From Symsagittifera roscoffensis (taxonomy: Eukaryota; Xenacoelomorpha; Acoela; Convolutidae): DNA of 64,000 bases. The first letter of the stretch is position 1. The number at the start of each line of letters is the position of its first letter. A program made the position numbers and the translations under genes. The stretch lies in NCBI RefSeq assembly GCF_963678635.1, contig NC_087070.1, forward strand, positions 37,398,600-37,462,599, in the 5' to 3' direction. Under the pieces are notes generated by a model, which was given only the letters and a program-made list of their open reading frames with translations, did no database searches and was not told where the DNA came from. Below, piece after piece: positions 42,497-52,713 of the stretch.

Positions 42497-43050
42497 AGGA
42501 AAGATCAGTCGTGCTAGACTTGGAAGTATTCCGTTGTAGGAAAAATAACTTTTTAGTTAAAGAACTAGCAATTACTACTTCTGATTACAGTGACTCTCTT
42601 ATTTTTCTACCTCCAGCTAGCTTCAATTCACTTCCTAAATCTGAACAAAAAGCTTACAACTGGTTGACAAACAACTTGCACGGAATTCACTGGGAAAGCG
42701 GTGATTATTTATATTTAAATCACAACCAGATTATTCAAAGTTTTGTTTTGAGAAATCCTTACGCTGTAATTTACGCTAAAAGAAAAGAAAAGAGTGATCT
42801 TCTGGCAACGTATTTGGAACGAAAAGTTGAGAACCTTGATGAATTGGGTTGCCCGAGAGTTTACATTTGAAAAAACTATCCAGCTTGCAACAGACATTTT
42901 CATCATAACCACTCCAGGAATTGCTGCGCACTGAAGAAAAGCAAGGCGTTTTTTGATTGGCTGAAGAATGGGCTACAGCGAGAGACTAGCGAAATTGGAG
43001 ACGTACCTATCTCCAAATTCAGTGTTATGTGCTTGGATGAATCCAGAGAG
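42490..43050 (+). pseudogene. accessory ORF with DLE start and Cys/His cluster
   Basis: ATG 42490. The ORF runs 126 codons to TGA 42868-42870, then the same frame stays open and coding-like to about 43050. A CysHis-rich stretch (C, H, H, H, CC) just past the stop suggests a zinc site, so the stop looks like a single lesion. The N-terminal VLDLEVF pattern resembles the first acidic motif of a DEDD-type nuclease, but other motifs are not proven. Copy 1 (35931) is cut off at 36213. Confidence 0.5.
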
Positions 43051-43108
43051 TGACATCAAATTATTATAAACAAGAGTAAACCGAATTGATTGCCGAGGTC
43101 AAGTGGTA

Positions 43109-43409
43109 ATGCGAAAAGAACAAATCACCTTATCGGAAGAAGAATTAACTACTTTGAGAAGGTTTTTCCCGGTGATTGACCAATTCATATACTTTCAACG
43201 ATTCAGTTTTATTCAAAATGTTAGCCAGCAAACGAGGAATTTATCTTCCCAAGCTAGTCTTAGTACCCAAACGTCAGCCCGGAGTTCAAATGGATCTCAG
43301 AAGCAGTGACTTACCTGAAGTAATAGAAAACTCAGTGAGGAAAATCATATATCATGTGAAAACTAAAAATGTCCCAGCTAATTATGTAGTGGAAATGTAT
43401 GACAATTAA
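43109..43409 (+). CDS. two small overlapping ORFs, unknown
   Basis: ATG 43109 opens a frame to 43309. ATG 43218 in another frame opens a 63-codon basic protein (MLASKRGIYLPKLV...) ending at 43409. Only the second looks protein-like. It lies between the accessory ORFs and the membrane/ATPase pair. No function can be assigned. Confidence 0.4.
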
Positions 43410-43580
43410 AATGATACTACTAATGTTTACACTGGTTATACTCGATACGAGATTTTTTACTGTTCAGAAGAATAAAGAATAAGTTTTATAACCACACATT
43501 TTTTTCCTCAATACGAAACGGTCGATATAGATAAATAGTCGGAGAGAGAGAGAGAGAGAAAAAAATAAATTAAAACCTGA

Positions 43581-43859
43581 ATGTCCGAAATAGCAGATGA
43601 TGAGCCCGATGCAACTATAGTTGCTGATTTTGCTTATGATCGAAACAACACCGAACGAAAACCTTGGAAACTTTGTTTTGATGCCACTGTTCCCAGATCA
43701 GAAGTAGTTTTTTTGTCTCAAATGATTATAATTTTAAATTTACTAAGCTTTTGTATCTACAAACTTTCTTTGACACAACTAGGCTGTGAAGAAACAACAG
43801 TTTGGTTTTCTATATTGTGTGGTTTAGTTGGGTACGTGCTACCAAACCCAAGGACATGA
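43581..43859 (+). CDS. small two-helix membrane protein before the ATPase
   Basis: 92 residues from ATG 43581, preceded by a GA microsatellite at about 43545-43558. The second half has two hydrophobic segments (around MIIILNLLSFCIY and WFSILCGLVGYV) that could cross a membrane. Its TGA overlaps the ATG of the ATPase (ATGA at 43856-43859), which suggests coupled expression. A role in virion morphogenesis is only a guess from position. Confidence 0.5.
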   Translation: MSEIADDEPDATIVADFAYDRNNTERKPWKLCFDATVPRSEVVFLSQMIIILNLLSFCIYKLSLTQLGCEETTVWFSILCGLVGYVLPNPRT

Positions 43860-44429
43860 ATAAAATTATTGATACGTCAACAAGACTGTTTATGGCAATT
43901 TTAGGACCTTCGGGATCCGGAAAAACAGAAATAATTTTCAAACTATTGAAAGGGAGAACTTTTTATCCCAAATTTTGAAGAGTGTTATTTTTTTACAAAG
44001 ATTTTCAACATATAGTTAGGGACGAAATAAACGCTCGCAGAATTCAAAAAGAAATTGTTAAACTTGATGGATTCGATATTTTGAGAAACATTGAAAACAT
44101 TCTGTTAGTGTTTGATGACTCATGCAATAGGAAGACACAAAAGCCTAGATGTTATTTATGTTAAACATAATTTATTCCAACAAAGCCGGTGGTCACGAAC
44201 TATTGATTTGAAAACATCTCACATCATTTTATTCAAATCACCTCGTGATATTCAGCAACTTGATCAGCTCGGAAGACAGCCTAATGCACCTAAATTTTTA
44301 CGACAATCGTATGAGCTGGCTACAAAGGACAGCTTTGGACATCTATTAATAGATTTAGATCCACGAAGATCAGACTGTCTCAGATACAGTTCAAACCACC
44401 TAACCCGTCAATTTTCTATTTACCATTAG
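43856..44429 (+). pseudogene. Maverick packaging ATPase (FtsK/HerA type), broken
   Basis: ATG 43856, Walker A GPSGSGKTE at 43904-43930, Walker B-like ILLVFDD near 44105-44122, then a conserved region with HNLFQQSRWSRTIDLKTSH and a basic C-terminal part. An in-frame TGA lies at 43976-43978 and the frame changes between about 44125 and 44160. In intact elements this enzyme pumps DNA into capsids. This copy is inactive. Confidence 0.8.
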
Positions 44430-44763
44430 ATAAGGCAGCAGTGACACCTATCACAAATGAACGCGAAAAAATTATCTATTCTGCAGCACATGGTACAATT
44501 GAATTCAAGTCAGCTACGGATCTTTACTAGAAAATCGTCACTTATTCAAGTCATATCAGTCGTTTGTGAGTGTTTGCTCAATGTAGTCAACGGTAATGTG
44601 CCTGTTAGTATTCCAAATCTTAATCAGTTCGAAGAAACATATAAGATTCTAATCAATCTAAAAACGAGTTTGGAAAAAAATTAGATGTTATATTGAGTAA
44701 ACAAGGTTTTTATCTAATCAGACATATACTTTAATTTTGCTTCAATTATTTGACAGCATAAAA
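44430..44763 (+). other. spacer with a short frame
   Basis: A 75-codon frame at 44457-44684 reads HMVQLNSSQLRIFTRKSS and similar. It is coding-like in places but not recognised. It may be a relic of a small Maverick gene. Confidence 0.3.
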
Positions 44764-45706
44764 ATGACAGCACCAGAGTTTGTTCTGATTCCGAAGCAAG
44801 TTTAAATTAGAGAACAACCACATGCAGCGCAAATTTTGCTTGACAAATCCATCAAACATAAAAAAACCGCAACTTTTATACTAGAATTGCTTAAGACCCC
44901 TAAATGTAACATTAACTAATCCTCCAGTCATACCAACCCCAGAAACACTTACCAATGTCACAGCAGAAAACAGTCAACAAGAACAAGCTATCCTTCTCAC
45001 TGAAGATGAAGGAAATGAACCGGAAACAAGTGCCGAGCTTAATGACACTTTATCCACTGAACGTATTATGTTACAATTACAACTCATGGACGAAAACAAA
45101 TTGAACCGAGCGAAAAAAGTTCTGGAAATTATTAAAATGTCAGAGCGAGTCATAATAAACAAAGAAAATGAAGAGCTTTACTTTGATAAAGTTCTAACCG
45201 ATCTTAAGGCATCAGTCTTGTTGTATGACATACAGCAACAAATTAAAAAACTCTACAACCCTGCTTTTATATTGATTTTGAGGTTACTCAAACTTGACGA
45301 ACATTTGCTTGGTCGTGGTTCCGTCAACGAATACGGAACAAGCTAAAACAAAAGCAAAGAAGCAGAGGTTCCACAAATTTGCCTTCAACATCTACAGCCC
45401 TCCTTTCTCCCAAGAAACCGTCAACAAGGTCCAGCTCAAAAAGCAAAAAAAGACGCAGAATCAGAAGGACTGTTACAGACAGTGAAAGAGAACAGGCAGC
45501 GCAAAAAACCAAACGAGAAGAAGGAGGAGCAGAAGGAGAAGACTCTGAATCGTACAGAACGCCCGATAACGATTCAGATTCTGCAACGACAGAAAAGAAA
45601 AAGTAGAAAACGAAAATATGACAAGATTACACCGACTGAAGAAAAAATTTTGAAAACTAAATTTAAAAAAAAGGTCCAGCATTGCTTGGCAGTGTATAAA
45701 ATTTAA
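44764..45706 (+). pseudogene. conserved Maverick ORF with basic C-terminus, broken
   Basis: Starts at ATG 44764 (MTAPEFVLIPKQV) and soon meets a stop. Coding text continues over two frames through an acidic, helical middle (45000-45346) to a very lysine/arginine-rich end (45480-45706, RQKRKSRKRKYDKITPTEEK). The order acidic helix then basic tail suggests a DNA-associated structural protein, but the function is not known to me. Several frame changes. Confidence 0.45.
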
Positions 45707-45819
45707 AAGACAAATCAAAAATTCACGAAATAAAGTGAAACAATTTTTACATACAGAGCTTGCATATACAAAATATCGAACAGTTTGTCGCAAAACACCA
45801 CGCCTGAAAGTGATAGTTT

Positions 45820-46544
45820 ATGACAGACGAAATATGGTCAATTGACCTAGCGTATGTTGATAAACTTGCAGATTACAACAAAAACATTAAATAGCTTATG
45901 GTTGCACTGGATTGCATTGTCCCGCTATCTAAATGTAAAACCATTGAAATCAAAGTATGCCACCTCAGCTGCAGAAGTATTCAAACAAATGATAAAAACA
46001 ACACAGCCACAAAAAGTCTAGGTGGATAATGGCAAAGAGTTCATGGGGTCCTTCAAAAGTTTATGTGAGAAAAAGGACATCAAAAAACATACAGACCAGA
46101 AAGTGAAAAAAAGTCCGCTTTTGCGGAGAGGAACATTCGATCACTAAAGAGTTCGATTTATAAGTATTTGGAGGACAATTGGACCTACTCTTACATTGAT
46201 CAGCTTCAAGATTTTGTCAACACAATAAATTCGAGAACAAACTGCGTCATCAAATTAGCCCCCAATAAAGTGACAAAAAAGTTCTATTTTCATTACGAGT
46301 GGAACAATCATTGAAACTAGTTCGCAGACCAAAGCTCTACGTTGGTGATTTTGTTAGAACAGCAAAAACTGACATCCCTTTTCGAAAAGGTTATAAACAA
46401 TCCTTCACTGACGAAGTTTTTGAAATATTTGACATACCAACAAGGAACCCGCCGACTTATAATCTTATCGACGCTGATAATGAACCAATAGAAGGTAAAT
46501 TTTATGAGTCCGAACTAATCAGGTTATTGGAAAAGAAAGGGTAA
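45820..46544 (+). pseudogene. Maverick retroviral-like integrase, broken
   Basis: DDE core relics in order: first Asp in WSIDLAYVD (45826 on), second in VDNGKEF at about 46022 in another frame, glutamate in AFAERNIRSLK near 46115. The C-terminal chromo/SH3-like part (VGDFVRTAKTDIPFRKGYK, ending LIRLLEKKG) is intact from 46299. Stops at about 45892 and 45990 and at least two frame changes. The intact enzyme inserts the element into host DNA. Confidence 0.8.
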
Positions 46545-46553
46545 AACTAAACA

Positions 46554-47456
46554 ATGTCCAGCACCTTTAGAGGTGACAAAGATTCCTGTACAATAACATT
46601 GGTGTCATCAACCTCAATGAATATAATTATTAACAACTCGCTAGCGAGTTTTAAAAACCTGCTGAGTGAAGATATCGACCTAAAAGGCGAATGGAGAGTT
46701 GCAATGACAGAAATAACATTTCCCACTCATTTTAATCATGTAACAGATACTAAAATAGTGTACTACAAAAAAGACAAAGTTAAAGCCATCCTAAAATTGT
46801 CAAAAGATGAAATATCCAGACCATATATTGGAGAGACAGGTGAAATCACAAAGGGTCGATATGTCGAAGTCGAGAAATTATTCAACGAAATCAATCGGAA
46901 AATTAATCTCGAAAATGTAAGTTTTAGCATCGATCCCATTACCAAACATCTTTCAATTTGGATGCATTATTGGGAGATTATTACCTTTGAGAGCCCACAA
47001 ACTCCTTGTATTTTAGGTTTCAAAGGTTTAAGAGATGGAACAGGTTACCATATTGGCTAAAAAGAATCCAGTCCTATCCATAGCACTCTCACATCACAAA
47101 ACCTCATCTCGGACTACCCTGTTGATATCTCTGCTGGAACCCAAATGATGTTTATCTATTTGGACATAATTCTATATCAGATTGTGCGTGACACCAAAGC
47201 ACCGTTGCTTAGAAACATTGAAACTAATCGACGTGTGAAAAACGGTTACGCTTGCAGCATTGAACCAAATCATCGAAAAAATTTTAGCAATTTAGATTAC
47301 AAAAAACTCCTCGTGAATAACATCCAGAGCACTGCGGTAAATATACGAAAAGAAACCGGTAGACTTGTACCATTTGCAGGAGGGGGAGGAAAAGTTATGT
47401 TGACAGTAAAATTTCAAAAGTTTTCCGATTCAGATTATGGAGGCGTACTATCATAA
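46554..47456 (+). pseudogene. Maverick minor capsid (penton-like) protein, one stop
   Basis: ATG 46554, ten bases after the integrase stop. A continuous frame of 300 codons is interrupted once at TAA 47058-47060, and coding text continues from the next codon to 47456. N-terminal half: DLKGEWRVAMTEITFP, the strand pattern typical of this jelly-roll family. C-terminal half: MFIYLDIILYQIVRDTKAPL and an ETGRLVPFAGGGGKVMLTVK end. Penton proteins fill the capsid vertices. Confidence 0.75.
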
Positions 47457-47730
47457 TCAAGCGACTATGGCTCACTTCTCAGGAAATTACAGACAGCGGG
47501 GTAGTAGCTTCGGTGCCCTGGCTATGGGTATTGGACGAGTAGCACTTCCGTTAGCTCGGAAATTTATAGTACCAGCAGCAAAACGTATTAGAAAAGAATC
47601 ACTTGTTCAAGCAGCACCCGCATTAATAGATATAGCAACCAGGAAGAAAACGCCGAAACAAACCTTAAAAAACAAAGTAAAAAACACAATCAAAAAACAA
47701 TTCGGAGCTGGATGCAGCAAGTCTGTATGA
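47437..47730 (+). CDS. small basic virion-type protein
   Basis: 97 residues, ATG 47437 overlapping the penton frame by 20 nt (a second ATG at 47467). Glycine/arginine start, a hydrophobic central helix (ALAMGIGRVALPLARKFIV), and a lysine-rich tail. Intact. Mavericks commonly carry such a protein between penton and major capsid genes. A DNA-condensing or minor-virion role is inferred from charge and position only. Confidence 0.55.
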   Translation: MEAYYHNQATMAHFSGNYRQRGSSFGALAMGIGRVALPLARKFIVPAAKRIRKESLVQAAPALIDIATRKKTPKQTLKNKVKNTIKKQFGAGCSKSV

Positions 47731-47839
47731 GCAGAAAACGGAACAAAGCAACAACAACAACAAAAACAAAAAAAAATTCTCATTCCAAAGAAACGAACTA
47801 CACTGAGAAGTCGCTCAAATTTTTTCACCAAAGTACAAA

Positions 47840-49138
47840 ATGATTTCTAATTTATTACCAACTGAAGCAACTCACAGCTCATTAGATTTGTTTGAAAAAC
47901 CTTCTCTACTCCTTACATTTGAAAATGCATTCACTCAAAAAATTGGTCCAATTTATTCACCCGATGATCTCATGCTCGAATTTGAAGTTTTAGGAGATAG
48001 AAACAACTTTATCGATCTTCAACGATCTCGCTTGGAGATTGTAGCACGCATTGTTCAAAATAATGGTAATGTACTGCGAACTCAAGCTACTGAGGCAGCA
48101 CAATGAAACACCTTATATTTGGTTAATAATCCACAGTCACCTTTATTTTCTGAATGCACAATGTCTCTGAATGGAGAAAAAATTTCAACAACTAATGCCA
48201 ACTTTGCCCATAAGAGTTTCATTGAGACCGAATTTTTACTTGGTAATGATGCATAGAAAACATGGCTTGCTTTTCAAGGTTAATATTATGAAGATAATCC
48301 ATCAGGTATTGATGGTGCTAATGGGCGAGCTGAAGATGTTGCGGAACGCAAGCGAATCGTAGCTGCATTAAGCGAATTCCGTCTATTTGGTAAAACTGCT
48401 TGTGACTTTTTATCATGTGATAAAAATCTTTTCGGCGGTGTAACAATAAGGCTTTCTCTGAGTTGATCTACTTATGACTTTGTTATTATGTCCGAGCATA
48501 GAGAAAAAAATTACCGAGTTGAAACCACTGAGGCTAACCTAGATTTGCGCAAAATGACAGTAGCCAATTTTGTGCTATCGTCGATAGATAAAACTCTGTT
48601 GAAAACACCCGCAATATACAACTATATTGAAATTTTACCAAGAACTTTTTTGGCCACAACTGGTTTGCAAAGCTGGCAACAAGAAGAGGTTTTTGCGAAA
48701 GAGCCAGTTCGTCGAATGACTTTGGCAATGAGCTCGAATACAGCATACCTGGGTACTAACCGAACAAACTCACTTCATTATCAAAAATTTTAGCTGAATG
48801 AAATCATTGTTTACCGAAACGGTCTACCCATTGCAGGTACTCCTGTGTCAAAGACTGATAACAAAAGAATAAACTATAACACATTAGAAACTCTAGACTT
48901 TGTTTTTAACAACAGTCAAGGAATCAGTTTGGCTAAATATCGCAATCATTATATTATGGCATTTGATCTCACATCTACTCAGGAGGCTTCACATGACTTT
49001 GTTACTCCTGAAATGACCAATTGCAATATTTCAGTAGAACTGAAGTTTAATGCACCACTGGGGGAAAATCTAGAGTTACTTTTCATGGGAGAGCGTGCAT
49101 CAACAGTTTACGTGCGTTCCGATAAAAAAAATAGCTAA
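47840..49138 (+). pseudogene. Maverick major capsid protein, several stops
   Basis: A single frame of about 430 codons from ATG 47840. It is interrupted by in-frame stops at 48104-48106, around 48254 and 48278, near 48464 and at 48791-48793. Coding character is preserved across each. Segments include SLLLTFENAFTQKIGPIYSP, RKRIVAALSEFRLF, MTVANFVLSSIDKTLL and FNAPLGENLELLFMGER, the layout of a double jelly-roll capsid protein. The number of stops shows it cannot be made. Confidence 0.72.
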
Positions 49139-49168
49139 AAACACTCCAATGAACTGAATCTGAAAAAA

Positions 49169-49612
49169 ATGGAGAATTTGCAGATTACTGAGCTTATTAA
49201 GCGATGCAAGCATTCGAAACATCGACTTAGAGGCTTTTTTCCAGCTAGCTTAGCATTTAGAACAATACTGAAACGTCACAATACTTTTATGATAGTGAAT
49301 GCATCCAACTCAGACCAGCCAGGAACTCACTATTTACTATTCGCTCAAGCCGGTGGTCAAAGTTTTTTTGCAGATACTCTTGGACAAGTACTACACAATT
49401 ATCCACATGTTTAAAAATACATGAGATATTCTATTCATGAAGGAAACCAAATACTGATGAACAAGCCAATCCAATCAGCTAACTTGGTCTTGTGTGGACT
49501 TTGTTGTATTTATGTTGCTCATGTTATAATTTCATCCAAATTTCCTATAGGTTTCAAACTAAACGACCATGACATGATGCGCTTTGCTAAACATATGATG
49601 TTATTAAATTGA
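49169..49612 (+). pseudogene. Maverick adenain-like cysteine protease, one stop
   Basis: ATG 49169. Catalytic order His (GTHYLLFAQ), acidic (FADTLG), then Cys (LVLCGLCCIYVAH near 49485) matches the adenovirus-type maturation protease. One TAA at 49412-49414 splits the His/Asp part from the Cys part, and the frame is otherwise continuous to 49612. In intact elements it processes capsid proteins. Confidence 0.8.
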
Positions 49613-49794
49613 AATACTGATGATTTTCTATATTGATCTATAATTGAATTTTTTTTCCGGAATACTTTTTTTTAAAACACTTGCCTCTGGTGTTATCTCA
49701 AGGTCTAGAAAACCATTTTAGAATTTAAATTTTTTTTCCATTATAAATTTAACAAACAAAGTATTTGAATCAATCTCTAAACGACCGTATCCAC
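49613..49794. other. convergent spacer
   Basis: AT-rich gap between the plus-strand capsid block and the minus-strand ORF. No gene seen. Confidence 0.5.
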
Positions 49795-50337
49795 TCAAAA
49801 AAAATCAATAATTTTAGAAAAATCGGCGGCATTATCACCATTCAAAATATTAATGAAGCGTTCAATTGTTACTTTAGTGATTAAATCAGTTTGAGTTTGA
49901 ATGGATCGAGTTTGTAAAGCGAAGCAAACGTGTGGCATTCTTCTTCGCAGAGGAGCACCGCCAATGTCAGTTGAAGTGTTAATAGAATTGTTGTTGTTCA
50001 CACTAATTTTTAATTTTTCCACCAAAGGTCCCGATAGCTGAATTTTACTGCAACCCAAAATTAGATGTTTGAAAGATGAGAGTAGACAAGGTACAATGAA
50101 AGTGGTTGAGGTCAGCTTGTTCACTACGTCGACACAATCTTTTGTTAATTCGATGAAAACATGGATGTGAAGATGGTCATTGTCGAGCAATTGGGTGCAA
50201 GACTCCTTCTGAGTTGAGTGGGTTGCAAACGCAAAATTTGTGTATAGAGGGAATTGTGAGATGTCGGGTTCGTTGTTTAGAATAAAAAATTTAAAATTCT
50301 TTCGAAATTTTTTTGAAAAATTCACGTGACTGCTCAT
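49795..50337 (-). CDS. minus-strand ORF with HLHIH motif, 180 residues
   Basis: Intact frame from ATG 50337; an extension to 50349 uses no ATG. It contains NDHLHIHVFIELTK, an H-hydrophobic-H motif flanked by beta-like hydrophobic residues, as in HUH endonuclease/Rep proteins, and the preceding text (FAFATHSTQKES) would sit where strand 1 lies. No catalytic tyrosine motif was seen. It lies in the Maverick, convergent with the protease. It may be a Rep-like relic or an unrelated protein. Confidence 0.5.
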   Translation of the reverse strand: MSSHVNFSKKFRKNFKFFILNNEPDISQFPLYTNFAFATHSTQKESCTQLLDNDHLHIHVFIELTKDCVDVVNKLTSTTFIVPCLLSSFKHLILGCSKIQLSGPLVEKLKISVNNNNSINTSTDIGGAPLRRRMPHVCFALQTRSIQTQTDLITKVTIERFINILNGDNAADFSKIIDFF

Positions 50338-50581
50338 ACCTTGCTTCAACCATTCTGCTGGTTAATCAAATTGTTCAAACGTTTTTTTTTCTGTTTCAGG
50401 CAACTACACTTTTAATTAATCGAGTATTCATCATCCGCATTGTTTTCATCACCACTTTCAGCACATTCGTTATCGAGACAGATTGATCGTTTTGACATGT
50501 ATCTTTTTTTATAATGTTTATCAATCAACTCGAATTTTTTTTCGCTACGATTTCGAGACGATTCCCTTGTACGAAAACTAG

Positions 50582-50824
50582 GAAGGGTACTTTAGGGACT
50601 TGGCAGAGCGTGCATCCTACTGGGACATTGAGTCAACGTCGTCAATCCCCTCTCCTCCGGACTCAACTGCAGACGTGACAACGATAACAACACCGATCTG
50701 ATCCGCGTCACAACCCTCCGACGTTGATTTTGAAACAGCTGCTTTCGAAAACATTCCAGAGACGCCGCCAGTAGCAGCTTGCTATGCGCCCAAGAAGCGT
50801 AAAGTTGTATTTCATCAATTTTAA
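50582..50824 (+). pseudogene. C-terminal gene fragment ending in PKKRKV, copy 1
   Basis: An open stretch (RDLAERASYWDIEST, then SQPSDVDFETAAFENIPETP) with one TGA at 50699-50701, ending CYAPKKRKVVFHQF and TAA at 50822-50824. The PKKRKV is a textbook nuclear-localisation motif. An AATAAA lies about 35 nt beyond. The upstream part of the gene was not found; function unknown. Confidence 0.45.
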
Positions 50825-52560
50825 GAAAACTTTCGAAAACTCAATTTTTGATTTAATAAAATTATGGAGCTTGTTTTGGTTTGATGTGTTGCTTTCACTT
50901 TTTATCAAATCAGTTTGATTTTTGTTTGTATATAATCTCCTCTCCTCTAATCTAATTCATATTCAATTGTTTCGTTGTCAATTGGGTCAATTAAATTTTA
51001 AAGTGTTGTTTTCAATCAAATTTAGAAAGAAAATAAAAAAAAAATCTAGAAAGATATAGAATTGGTATCAGGTAGAATGTCCAATAAGATCTTTTATTTC
51101 TAAAAAAGAAAAAGTTTGAATGCAATAGACTAGTTCCAGGACCCCCTTAATTTCCTAGAATGTTAAAAAACCATTTCATGGCAAAGCATTGGAAACAAAG
51201 TTTTAGGTTATTTTTAATTGTGTAAGTTTTTTCAATTTCTTTTTCAACCCAAATTAACAAGTCATTTCTCATTCTACCAAGAACCCAGCTGAAATAATAA
51301 TTATAACCTCAATGGCTTGCCCACCATAGGAGAACAGAAATGGTCCTCATTATTAAGTGTCTATCTTCATCAGATCAAAAAATATCGGGTTCAGAACCTT
51401 GAATCAGTCAAAATCTTATTTTAGGAAAAAAATGAAAATTTCAAAATATTTATAAAAAAAGAAAAATCAACAAAATCTTTTATTCCAAACTAAGAAACCT
51501 TGACGCTCTTAACCTATGGGTCTATGCAAAACAATCGGTTCGCTTCAGTTAAGTTAAAAATTTTATTATATATTTAGTTCTAAAAACCAAAAATCAAAAA
51601 ATGAAAATTTTCCATGAAGGAGTTCTTTTTAAGCAAAAATAGTAATTCCGGGAGGTTGCTGGATAAAAAAATTTCACCTTTCATCTCGGTTCACAATTTA
51701 GACACCCAGGGGAAAAACACTTTTTTCGAAAAAGCATCTTTAGAGCTTCTCAAAAGTATTTCAATGTGTTATAACTCTTTTCTGATCGATTGGAAGCTTT
51801 ATTGGACAATTTGCGACAAAAAATCAGAGTTTTTTCCCATTTTTTTCCCTTTTTTTCAATTTTTCACATCAATTTTGAACAATTTTAAGATCTCAGTTCA
51901 TAAACTAAATGAAAGATTAGATATGCATCTGGCTTGCCCAGCAATAGGAGAACGTAAATGACCCTCATGACTGTGGCTCTGCGTCTACTTTTTGCTGACT
52001 TATGAGTGAAGGATAGCGTTATAACTAAATGAACAGTTTTTTTCAAACAAATTTCTCAAAACTAGAGTTTTTTAAACTTTTAAATTATTTTCAGTCTTTG
52101 ATTTGCCAGGAAACCCATGCTAGGGGTAGTGAATCATCACCGAGTCATTGCTAATAAAAGGTGGTTTTGCCATTTTACTCTCTACAGCAATATATAACTA
52201 TCTTAATTTTAGTACCGATATTTAAATTAGAGGCGTAAACCGCAAAAATAATAACAATTTCCGGGTAATAGAATCTCACCATAAAGTTTTTACGAGATTT
52301 TAAACATTTAATAGGTTATTTAATTGGCTTAAAGCCTCGTGAAAATCCATTAATTAAGAAAAGCCATTCAAAGAAGTAGTTAAACTGGTTGATGGATTTT
52401 ATCACATTTTAGAAAGCACAGAAGCCACAGGATTATAGAAACCACAGGATTTTACCACAGAAACTATCGTTAAAAATTTATTGAGTTCGCTAAAATATAA
52501 GCTTCGGACAAATAATTAAGAAACAAAACTTCGGAAATCACCTTTGATTTCATTTTGCTC
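50825..52560. other. no gene seen, internal weak repeats
   Basis: AT-rich. Two related blocks (ggcttgcccaccataggaga at about 51312 and ggcttgcccagcaataggag at about 51931) lie 620 bp apart. The 115-codon frame at 51614-51961 has no recognisable features. Duplicated at about 53302-55035. Confidence 0.45.
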
Positions 52561-52713
52561 CGCAAACGGTTCGTAATTGTTGTTCACGGAAGATATGATA
52601 ATACGTCTAAACAAGCGATTCGCTCGATTAAAACATTTTTAAACTGGCTTGCCAGGAATCGCTCTGAATCGCATTTACCAATCAGGGAAGTTTTTCAGCT
52701 TTCCGCCAAAATC

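Larger units (their letters stand above)
36214..42772 (+). repeat. 6.56-kb tandem duplication, copy 2
   Basis: Second copy. Its right side continues uninterrupted into the remaining Maverick genes, so this is the copy joined to the element. Every feature listed between 29655 and 36213 has its partner 6559 bp downstream. Confidence 0.95.
50239..52713 (+). repeat. 2.48-kb tandem duplication, copy 1
   Basis: Starts inside the minus-strand HLHIH ORF and is repeated at 52714-55193 (offset 2475 at the left, about 2480 at the right because of small indels). The breakpoint regions share AAAAT. A handful of substitutions separate the copies. Confidence 0.93.
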
